Part shown: positions 1 to 6,144 of the stretch, in pieces | Position numbering within the stretch: position 1 is the first letter of the stretch | Layout: the number at the start of each line of letters is the position of its first letter | NCBI GenBank assembly: GCA_045540655.1 | Contig: JAZQHP010000066.1 | Span: forward strand, 1 to 7,541 | DNA from: RGIG1959 sp045540655 | GTDB taxonomy: Bacteria; Bacillota; Clostridia; Oscillospirales; Acutalibacteraceae | Reading direction: 5' to 3' | Length of the DNA stretch: 7,541 nt | Program-made: the position numbers and the translations under genes | The notes under the pieces: model-generated | What the model saw: the letters and a program-made list of their open reading frames with translations, nothing else | The model's database searches: none | What the model was told of the DNA's origin: nothing

Positions 1-634
1 CCATTGCCAGTGCCGGAATGGTGATCCGTTTGAGTTTGTCCCGGATGACACGCAGATGCTTGTCACTGCACACGCCGTCCATATACGCGATCACCACATC
101 GGTGCGCGATTTAGTGCCCACCTGACACGCCTCAAACGTCAATCGCGGATCGCGGATACGCCGCCGAATCAAAGCCGTGTTGAACACCAACGTTTCTACA
201 AAGCCGTCGTGAGAGCCGCGAAGCACGCGGTCATCCTGCGGCTCGTCGATGGACCGCACGGGATATGTGCGGGCATCGATCATGAAGACTTCATCATAGC
301 CTTCCACGATCATCGCCGTCGTGCCCGACAGAATCGCCGTTACCACCGTGTCCAGCACCGTTTCCCGATCAATCTCCACATACGGCAGTACGACCGAGGC
401 AAACTCGCGGGACGTATGCACACACGCCAGCTGATCGGGATGGATGCGCATCATGAATTCAAAGATCTTTTCCATGACTTCATCTTTGGTAAAAGCATCC
501 ACAAAAAACAAATGCGCTTTGTGATGACCGATCAGGATCTGCCTTTCCAGCAAATCAAAGCTCTGTTCCAAACGCAAGGTATCTCGCACCAACCGAACCC
601 GCTGTTCGAAGGTACCTGTGATTACGCGTTCCAT
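1..634 (-). CDS. spoVAF: Spore germination protein, GerA family, SpoVAF-like (N-terminal part, 3' end off window)
   Basis: Reading the minus strand from the ATG at 634 gives 211 uninterrupted codons to the left edge. GerA-family proteins have a cytosolic N-terminal domain followed by a multi-pass membrane domain, and only the soluble part is in view. The family hallmark is clear: RGSHDGFVETLVFNTALIRR at residues 139-158, followed by RIRDPRLTFE. Upstream lie HLFFVDAFTKDEVMEKI (41-57) and the ILSGTTAMIVEGYDEVFMID segment (101-120). The EGYDEVFMIDAR, SIDEPQDDRV and VFNTALIRRRIRDP wording fits SpoVAF better than the nutrient-receptor GerAA/GerKA subunits. SpoVAF is normally about 490 residues, so roughly 40% is visible. 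It acts in the spore inner membrane, where the B. subtilis protein is linked to SpoVA-dependent ion/DPA release during germination. The start is fixed by an in-frame TAA 27-29 bases upstream with no other start codon between. The Shine-Dalgarno is modest (GGGG at 641-644, 6 nt spacing). The gene appears to be first in its transcript, not embedded in a spoVA operon on this side. GerA family is near certain; the SpoVAF assignment is strong but rests on remembered motifs. Confidence 0.87.
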   Translation of the reverse strand, partial: MERVITGTFEQRVRLVRDTLRLEQSFDLLERQILIGHHKAHLFFVDAFTKDEVMEKIFEFMMRIHPDQLACVHTSREFASVVLPYVEIDRETVLDTVVTAILSGTTAMIVEGYDEVFMIDARTYPVRSIDEPQDDRVLRGSHDGFVETLVFNTALIRRRIRDPRLTFEACQVGTKSRTDVVIAYMDGVCSDKHLRVIRDKLKRITIPALAM

Positions 635-659
635 GCCATTCCCCGTTTCTGTTTTTTAT

Positions 660-688
660 CAGTATGCCCCAAACCCTGTTCTCTATTC
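660..688 (-). promoter_or_regulatory. Putative forespore promoter (sigma-G/sigma-F type) for spoVAF
   Basis: On the minus strand the -35 element is GAATA (688 to 684) and the -10 element is CATACTG (666 to 660), with 17 bp between. The sigma-G consensus is about GHATR with CATWHTA, so the -35 matches fully and the -10 matches 6 of 7. The longer string GGGCATACTG also fits the sigma-F -10 consensus GGNNANAHTR. Its -35 would need GYATA, which has one mismatch. A start about 7 nt downstream of the -10 leaves a leader of roughly 20 nt before the ATG at 634. A forespore promoter is what is known for spoVA genes. No equally good sigma-A promoter was seen on this strand. Confidence 0.6.
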
Positions 689-710
689 CGAACAACGTCC
701 TTTCCCGCGC

Positions 711-723
711 ATATGCCGCATAT
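711..723. repeat. Short inverted repeat ATATGCcGCATAT in the divergent intergenic region
   Basis: Two perfect 6-bp arms flank a single C. The site lies 22 bp upstream of the spoVAF -35 element and 50 bp upstream of the -35 element of the wall-hydrolase gene. An overlapping 8-bp palindrome, GCATATGC, sits at 709-716. The position would suit an operator for either divergent gene. The arms are short enough to arise by chance, and no known operator consensus is recognised. Confidence 0.2.
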
Positions 724-773
724 TTTGGTATAAAGCACTAAAACTCCGCGACAGAATTCTTGTGATTTGTAAA

Positions 774-802
774 TTGCTTTTCCACGCCCGATTTTATATA
801 AT
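774..802 (+). promoter_or_regulatory. Sigma-A-like promoter for the CHAP-dockerin gene
   Basis: A perfect -10 hexamer TATAAT (797-802) is preceded at the ideal 17-bp spacing by TTGCTT (774-779), which keeps only the TTG of the TTGACA consensus. The predicted start is near 809, leaving a leader of about 27 nt. The surrounding 791-820 stretch is strikingly AT-rich. The weak -35 suggests modest basal strength or dependence on an activator. Confidence 0.65.
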
Positions 803-818
803 TAATATGTAATATTAT

Positions 819-825
819 AAGGAGG
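819..825 (+). promoter_or_regulatory. Ribosome binding site of the CHAP-dockerin gene
   Basis: AAGGAGG is a full-strength Shine-Dalgarno, 10 nt from the ATG at 836. It fixes this start, and the encoded protein then begins with a textbook signal peptide. No other in-frame start is as well placed. Confidence 0.85.
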
Positions 826-835
826 GCATCTTTCT

Positions 836-2890
836 ATGCAAACAACCTATACCAGACTTCTTGCGTGGATCTGTGCGTTGTTGATGCTTTTGACCGCCGT
901 GCCGGTCATGAGCGTTTCCGCCGCCGCAGAATATCCCAACACCCACATCAACACCGGCAACATGGCGGTCGACATCGTATCCGTTGCCGAAACACAAGCA
1001 GGGTACTGTGAAGGCTCGCTGTCAGGTAATCCGAGCTACGCCAGCAGCAATAACTATCAAAAATACGGTTTGTGGTACGACAATAACGTCGATTATATCG
1101 GCGTGCAACGCGCCGCCTGGTGTGCGGCGTTCGTGTCTTGGTGCGCCAACCAGGCAGGCGTGCCGTCGAGCATCGTATATTACCACGCCTACTGTCCGTA
1201 CGGTGTGAACTGGTTCCGCAATCAAGGGCGTTTCCAATACGCCGCCAGCCGCGGCGGCAGCTATGTTCCCAAAGCCGGTGACATCGTCTACTTTGCGCCC
1301 GCAGGCAGCTCCGTCTCGTCCCACATCGGCATCGTGCGCTACTCGAGCGGCGGCAGAGTGTATACCGTGGAAGGCAATACCGGCAGTCAGAACGGCGAAA
1401 TCAACGAAGGCGGCGGCGTGTTCATGAAAAGCTATTCGCTGTCCTACGAGCGTCTCTACGGCTACGGAATCCCCGCTTATCAGGACAACAGCGGTCACAC
1501 GATCTCGTTCGATTCCAACGGCGGCACCGCAGTCGGCTCGGTCAATGTGCGTGAAGGCAACTGCCTGACGCCCCCCGCCGATCCCTCGCGCTTCGGCTTC
1601 AACTTCGGCGGTTGGTACTGCAACCCCGAGCTGACCGACCCCTATGACTTCTCCACGCCCGTCGCGTACGGCTTCACGCTGTATGCCAAATGGGAGGAAG
1701 GTTATTTTGAAGCCAATACCGACCTGATGCCCAAAGACGGCTCGCTGACTCCCAACGATTACAACGGCACCGGTCAATCCATCTGGCCGTATTACAACAG
1801 CGACGGATCTGTGACGCTGTATCAAGGCGTGTCCTCCGACTGGGCGTGGCCCGATGCCACCATGGAGTACGCTAACAGCTTTGACTCCAACAACGACACC
1901 TACATTTACGTACGCAAGGACGGCACGGCAAAATTCAACGCCGAAATCACCTACATGGCCGCTGACGGCGCCATGTACAAGGTGACCTTGTCCGAACTGG
2001 CGGGACGCGGCAGTGAAGACTTTGAGGCGGGTTATGCGGAATTCTTTGTTGATCTCGGTGATTATGCCCGCCGTCACGGTCACGTGCCCGACAGCGGCAA
2101 CCTGAAATATACCAAGGTTTCCTATTATGCTATCGGCCCGCTGGATTCCTATGTCAAGCTGTACGATATGAAGCTGACACCGATGTTCGATACGGTTGAT
2201 CCGTATGTCAATTTGTACGACCGGAACGTGCAACAGGGCGGCAAAGCCGGTTGCTACACGTATGACGGCGGTACTCTGTACGCGTCCTCGACGGCAGACG
2301 AAGGCTACAGCGTGACCTTCACTCCCAACGCGACTATTGATCCTGCCGAGTTCGGTCATCTGCTGATGGATGTCCAGTCGACAGTACCGTTCAACGTCTC
2401 GATGGACATCACCTCCGCGAACGGCGATGCCACCATCGAGTTCCGCAAGGAATTCTTTGACGTGTTCGGTTACACCGAAGCGCCCGACGCCATCGCCGCC
2501 GGCACCTGGAAGACCGACATGAACCTGAACGGCTACTTCTATTACAACGGCGGTCTGGTGGATAGCGTCACCATCCGCTCCATCACGATCACGCTCGAAG
2601 GCAAGGGTGATCTGTCCCTCGCCGCGTTGCAGGCACACCGCTCGTTCAACACCGCGTATGTGACCAACGAGATCTACGAAACGGGCAGCTATACCGCTCC
2701 TTCGCAACAGCTCGGCGACATCAACGGTGACGGCGAAATCACCACCACCGACGCGCGCATTGCGATGCTGTTCGCACTCGACGGTACGACGCTGACCGAC
2801 GAACAACGCGCGGCCGCCGACATGAACGGCGACGGCGACATCACGACATTGGATGCTCGTCTGATGATGATCGAAGCGTTGCAAAGCTAA
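836..2890 (+). CDS. Secreted CHAP-domain cell-wall hydrolase with InlB_B repeat and C-terminal dockerin
   Basis: This is a predicted secreted peptidoglycan amidase/endopeptidase of 684 residues. A Sec signal peptide (1 to about 29-31: short basic start, hydrophobic core 8-25, VSA/AAA cleavage motif) opens the protein. The CHAP domain (about 41-215) shows catalytic Cys96 in AWCAAFVSWC, His163 in SSHIGIV and the acidic/amide position in VEGN (179-181), so the active site looks intact. CHAP enzymes cut stem-peptide or amide bonds of peptidoglycan. Residues 222-286 form one InlB_B (Listeria-Bacteroides) repeat, beginning ISFDSNGGT and ending LYAKW. Residues 290-605 are aromatic-, Asp- and Thr-rich, look like beta-sandwich sequence, and match no family I recognise. 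They may be two diverged copies (see findings). Residues 626-684 are a type I dockerin with two Ca-binding loops, DINGDGEITTTDA (628-640) and DMNGDGDITTLDA (662-674). The dockerin predicts docking to a cohesin on a scaffoldin or the cell surface. The gene has its own promoter and terminator, so it is probably monocistronic. The exact bond cleaved is unknown. Confidence 0.9.
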   Translation: MQTTYTRLLAWICALLMLLTAVPVMSVSAAAEYPNTHINTGNMAVDIVSVAETQAGYCEGSLSGNPSYASSNNYQKYGLWYDNNVDYIGVQRAAWCAAFVSWCANQAGVPSSIVYYHAYCPYGVNWFRNQGRFQYAASRGGSYVPKAGDIVYFAPAGSSVSSHIGIVRYSSGGRVYTVEGNTGSQNGEINEGGGVFMKSYSLSYERLYGYGIPAYQDNSGHTISFDSNGGTAVGSVNVREGNCLTPPADPSRFGFNFGGWYCNPELTDPYDFSTPVAYGFTLYAKWEEGYFEANTDLMPKDGSLTPNDYNGTGQSIWPYYNSDGSVTLYQGVSSDWAWPDATMEYANSFDSNNDTYIYVRKDGTAKFNAEITYMAADGAMYKVTLSELAGRGSEDFEAGYAEFFVDLGDYARRHGHVPDSGNLKYTKVSYYAIGPLDSYVKLYDMKLTPMFDTVDPYVNLYDRNVQQGGKAGCYTYDGGTLYASSTADEGYSVTFTPNATIDPAEFGHLLMDVQSTVPFNVSMDITSANGDATIEFRKEFFDVFGYTEAPDAIAAGTWKTDMNLNGYFYYNGGLVDSVTIRSITITLEGKGDLSLAALQAHRSFNTAYVTNEIYETGSYTAPSQQLGDINGDGEITTTDARIAMLFALDGTTLTDEQRAAADMNGDGDITTLDARLMMIEALQS

Positions 2891-2903
2891 ACCGATACGC
2901 ACA

Positions 2904-2939
2904 AACCCCCGTGAGATTCTTCGAAATCTCACGGGGGTT
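2904..2939. terminator. Bidirectional rho-independent terminator between convergent genes
   Basis: AACCCCCGTGAGATT (2904-2918) pairs perfectly with 2925-2939, giving a 15-bp stem closed by the 6-nt loop CTTCGA. On the plus strand it follows the CHAP-dockerin stop by 13 bp and is succeeded by the T-rich TTATTTGTTTATATT. On the minus strand it follows the ABC-F stop by 12 bp. Because the outer base pairs are A-T, transcripts from that side also leave the stem with a short U run (GGGGGTTTG). It should therefore end both converging transcripts, better on the plus strand. Confidence 0.9.
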
Positions 2940-2951
2940 ATTTGTTTATAT

Positions 2952-4868
2952 TCAGATGTCCAGTTCGTCCAGTTCGGTTTGAAGCGCTTCCCATTCCTCC
3001 ATCCACACGAGCAGTTGTTCTTCGTTCTGCTCGATGGCGGCATTGATGGTCATCACCCGTTCAAAATCCGCCGCCACATCCGGGTTGTCCAACGACGTCT
3101 GAAGCGATGCCTGTTCCTCTTCCAAAGCGGCAATCTGCTGTTCCAGTGCACGCAGTCGGGCACCGAGCTTACGGCGAAGCGCCGCCTGATCGCGTTTTCC
3201 CGCGCCGTTTTCCGCCGCCTTTTTCGCGGTTTTCTCAGTATCGGCATCCTGCTGTTCGCGGCGCATCCGCTCGCAAAGGGCATCGTAGCCGCCCTCCACG
3301 GTTTGCACGCCGTCCGGCAACAGGCGGATCATACGCCGTGCCATACGGTTGATGAAATAGCGGTCGTGTGACACGATCAGCATCGTACCCGGATAATCGG
3401 CAAGCGCCTCTTCGAGCGCCTCGCGGGACGGGATATCCAGGTGGTTGGTCGGTTCGTCGAGCAGGAGCAGGTTATCGCCCGCCAGCATCAGCTTCAACAG
3501 CAACAAGCGCGCCCGCTCACCGCCGCTGAGCAATCCAACCGGCTTGAACACATCGTCACCACGAAACAAAAACGCCGCCATGGCACTGCGGATCGCCGTC
3601 TGGGTCATATCGGGATATTCATCCCACAGTTCGTCGATCGCCATTTTTTCGTCATGCAGACCACTCTGCGTCTGATCGTAATAGCCGACAGTGATATTCG
3701 TTCCCAGACGGATAAAGCCGCGATCCGCCTGCAGATCGCCGCGAATGATTTTCAGCAGCGTACTTTTGCCGCATCCGTTGGGTCCGTACAAAAAGCATCG
3801 ATCCCCACGCCGCAGATGCAATTCCACGTTACGAAACAACGGGGTCGAGGAAAAGGCTTTGGACAGTTCCCCTGCTTCGATCACCTCGTTGCCGCCCGTT
3901 TTCAGTGTATCGAAGCGAAAACGAATGGATGCAAGCTCCGATTCGGGAACAACCAGTTCCGCCTTGAGCCGCTCGACGCGTTTTTCGCGGCTTTCGGCGG
4001 CACGGATGCTTTTTTCGCGATTCCATTGCTTCAACAGCTGAATGTTATCCTCGATGCGACGGATCTCCCGCTGAGCATGGGCATAATGCTTGCGCTCGAT
4101 TTCCTTGTCCTGCTCGCGTTTTTCTTTGTGCATCGAGTAATTGCCCGCGGTCATATACAAGCGCCCGTTCGACAGTTCCATCGTCTGATTCGTGACCCGA
4201 TCCAAAAAGTAGCGGTCATGAGAAATCACAATGATCGCGCCGCTGTAGTCTTTTAAGTACTCTTCCAACCATTCCACCGACGCAATATCCAGGTGGTTGG
4301 TGGGCTCGTCAAGAAGCAACAGATTGCTCCCCGACAACAACAGCCGTGCCATGGCGGCTTTGGAGCGTTGTCCGCCGCTGAAGGTATCCATCGTGCGCAT
4401 CAGATCGGCCTCGCTGAATCCCAGCCCGAGCAATGCCGAGCGCACACGTCCGCGGAAATAATGCCCGCCTTCGGCATCAAAACGCTCCTGAAGCACCGCT
4501 TGCCGCTCGATGAGGGAATCCCGATCGGTATAAAGCGGATTTTCCAGCGCCTGATAAATCGATTCCAGTTCCTTCTCCATATCCAGAAGCGGCTGAAATT
4601 CTCCGAGCACTTCGTCAAACAGCGTCACATCGGAAGCTGTGCTCATATGCTGTTGCATATAGCCGATACGCAGATCCTTCGAGCGAACAACCACGCCGTC
4701 ATCCGCCGCCATATTGCCGATCAACATCTGAAACAGCGTGGATTTGCCGCATCCGTTGACACCGACAAAGCCGATGCGACTGCGATCCTCCACCTCAAAG
4801 CTGACATCCGCAAACAAGCGACGGTCGCCGAAATATTTCGAAACGCGCTGACAACTCAACAAAGGCAT
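2952..4868 (-). CDS. ABC-F family ATPase, YdiF/Uup-like, with C-terminal coiled coil
   Basis: This 638-residue cytosolic protein carries two ABC ATPase domains and no membrane segment. Domain 1 has Walker A GVNGCGKST (36-44), signature FSGGQ (163-167), Walker B LLLLDEPTNHLD (183-194, catalytic Glu188) and the H-loop ISHDRYF. The charged linker at about 245-315 corresponds to the P-site tRNA-interaction region. Domain 2 has GPNGCGKST (362-370), LSGGE (447-451), LLLLDEPTNHLD (467-478, Glu472) and VSHDRYF. A Lys/Glu/Gln-rich coiled coil fills about 560-635. Length, tail and segments such as DELWDEYP (412-419) and GDDVFKPV (437-444) resemble B. subtilis YdiF more than EttA, which lacks the tail. 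Both catalytic glutamates are present. ABC-F proteins bind the ribosomal E site and relieve stalled or blocked ribosomes, and some confer antibiotic protection. Nothing here marks this one as a resistance type. The start has AAGGAG (4884-4879) 10 nt upstream. It lies 28 bp after the acyltransferase-domain gene with no terminator between, so it is probably the last gene of that transcript. Confidence 0.93.
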   Translation of the reverse strand: MPLLSCQRVSKYFGDRRLFADVSFEVEDRSRIGFVGVNGCGKSTLFQMLIGNMAADDGVVVRSKDLRIGYMQQHMSTASDVTLFDEVLGEFQPLLDMEKELESIYQALENPLYTDRDSLIERQAVLQERFDAEGGHYFRGRVRSALLGLGFSEADLMRTMDTFSGGQRSKAAMARLLLSGSNLLLLDEPTNHLDIASVEWLEEYLKDYSGAIIVISHDRYFLDRVTNQTMELSNGRLYMTAGNYSMHKEKREQDKEIERKHYAHAQREIRRIEDNIQLLKQWNREKSIRAAESREKRVERLKAELVVPESELASIRFRFDTLKTGGNEVIEAGELSKAFSSTPLFRNVELHLRRGDRCFLYGPNGCGKSTLLKIIRGDLQADRGFIRLGTNITVGYYDQTQSGLHDEKMAIDELWDEYPDMTQTAIRSAMAAFLFRGDDVFKPVGLLSGGERARLLLLKLMLAGDNLLLLDEPTNHLDIPSREALEEALADYPGTMLIVSHDRYFINRMARRMIRLLPDGVQTVEGGYDALCERMRREQQDADTEKTAKKAAENGAGKRDQAALRRKLGARLRALEQQIAALEEEQASLQTSLDNPDVAADFERVMTINAAIEQNEEQLLVWMEEWEALQTELDELDI

Positions 4869-4896
4869 CCGCCTTCCACTCCTTCAACCATTGACA

Positions 4897-6144
4897 TTAC
4901 TCTGTATACATGTCCGTTGCATACAATGCCGCGCGGGACGCATCAAACGCATCCACATACGCATACGGCAGATACATAAAGCCGTTGTGTACCAATCGCC
5001 CGCTCTTCACAAAGGAAACAAAACCGCGCTTGAGCGACGAATCCGTCAGGACGGTATCGGGATCAAAGTCCTCGGCATCTGTCTGAAACACAAATTCATA
5101 AAATCCGTCAGGACCCGACGGCACGGGTGCCAGATACAGATTGCTGTTCATGGTCACGATACCGCTCGTGGGTGCTAACATCTCCGACAATTGCGGGCTA
5201 TAGAGCCACGAATAGCTCTGGATGGATTTCCAGGCATATTCGGGATAATAGGTATTGTAAAAATTCACTGCCGCTTTAAACGATGCCGCGGCGGCGTCCG
5301 CATTATAGGGTATACGCGGCGGAATATGGAAGCTGAGTGCCGCGTCACCGCCGTCAAATACAAGCGCCCATTCAGACGATGGCAAGTCGACATAGCGATT
5401 CAAAATGCGACCGTCTGTCGCGATCATATATCCGTCGAGCTTACCGACGGATGCCGTCGTGCGAAACGCAGTCGACGCTTCATCGCGCGCAAACTGTCCG
5501 TAGGCATCCACCGCTACAGGAGCGGTATACAGCATCAGCAGTTTGTCATCCGCCAGGCGGCGCACCATGCGGTATCCGGGCGGCACACGTTCGGGCTCGA
5601 AGCGAAAGGCACCGCAATAATACATGGTACCGAAACTGCACACACAGCGCCAATGGAACATACCGGGTGTACCGTACACGCCCGTCTGTGCCACCAGATC
5701 ACCGCTTGCCGCCCCGTGATGCTGAGCGATATACTCCTCGGGGATCCCTTTCGCACGGGCATCGGAGACGCCCTTGATGAGCAGTTTCACCAGAATCGCC
5801 TGCGAGAATGTAAAGCGATATTGCTCGAGCGACGGCGGGCAAGGATCGACATAGAATTCATTCTGATGCGGTCCGCGGTACATCGTCAGAGCATAATACA
5901 CGGCGAAGAACGCAAAGCGCAGTTCCTCGTCCGCAGCGATCCGTTCGGCACACGCCAGAATATCCGATACACTTTCCGTGTGAAGGAAGCCTTCCTCTGC
6001 CATCGATTCCACCGCATCCGCTTCCAGCACGGGAAGCTGACGCACCCCTTCTTCCCAATCCTTACAAAACCGTTCGTATTCCTCATGATACGAAGCGGGC
6101 CACTCGTCAATACCGAGTACCGCCGCCAATCGTTCCAACGTCAT
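4897..6144 (-). CDS. Acyltransferase domain-containing protein (NAT_N plus GNAT_C type)
   Basis: This 415-residue soluble protein has no signal peptide or membrane segment. It resembles the two-domain Firmicutes family annotated as acyltransferase domain-containing proteins, with a helical N-terminal half (NAT_N, about 1-150) and a GNAT-like C-terminal half (GNAT_C, about 160-395). Supporting landmarks are the Phe/Tyr-rich motif MFHWRCVCSFGTMYYCGAFR (162-181), the LSFHIPP motif (270-276), YSWLYSPQLSEMLAP (311-325) and the SLKRGF turn near 370. I recognise these by recall of the family pattern, not by a search. Substrate, acyl donor and pathway are unknown, and no experimentally defined active site can be pointed to. 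The ATG overlaps the ligA stop as ATGA (6141-6144), with GAGGGG (6155-6150) 5 nt upstream inside ligA. That implies translational coupling to ligA. The downstream ABC-F gene starts 28 bp after the stop. The gene is certain, the family assignment is likely, and the biochemical role is open. Confidence 0.82.
   Translation of the reverse strand: MTLERLAAVLGIDEWPASYHEEYERFCKDWEEGVRQLPVLEADAVESMAEEGFLHTESVSDILACAERIAADEELRFAFFAVYYALTMYRGPHQNEFYVDPCPPSLEQYRFTFSQAILVKLLIKGVSDARAKGIPEEYIAQHHGAASGDLVAQTGVYGTPGMFHWRCVCSFGTMYYCGAFRFEPERVPPGYRMVRRLADDKLLMLYTAPVAVDAYGQFARDEASTAFRTTASVGKLDGYMIATDGRILNRYVDLPSSEWALVFDGGDAALSFHIPPRIPYNADAAAASFKAAVNFYNTYYPEYAWKSIQSYSWLYSPQLSEMLAPTSGIVTMNSNLYLAPVPSGPDGFYEFVFQTDAEDFDPDTVLTDSSLKRGFVSFVKSGRLVHNGFMYLPYAYVDAFDASRAALYATDMYTE

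Noticed and set aside
56..733. A 225-codon plus-strand open frame over the spoVAF region
   Set aside because: The opposite strand encodes an unmistakable GerA-family domain. The plus-strand translation is His/Arg-rich with no family resemblance, and it runs across the intergenic promoter region.
804..816. Inverted repeat AATATgtaATATT around the predicted transcription start of the CHAP-dockerin gene
   Set aside because: It has short A/T-only arms in a very AT-rich promoter stretch, so chance is the simpler explanation.
635..835. A riboswitch, small RNA or small gene in the divergent intergenic region
   Set aside because: The leaders predicted from the two promoters are only about 20-27 nt, too short for a riboswitch. 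The small plus-strand frame at 618-812 has no Shine-Dalgarno and overlaps spoVAF and the promoters.
1022..3043. A 673-codon open frame on the minus strand, antisense to the CHAP-dockerin gene
   Set aside because: It mirrors the codon structure of a gene with clear domains, has no recognisable motif, runs through the bidirectional terminator and overlaps the 3' end of the ABC-F gene. It is a shadow frame.
3433..4301. A 17-bp exact direct repeat, ATATCCAGGTGGTTGGT, at 3433-3449 and 4285-4301
   Set aside because: Both copies encode the same Walker B/D-loop residues (PTNHLDI) of the two ABC domains. The repeat reflects domain paralogy, not a mobile or recombination element.
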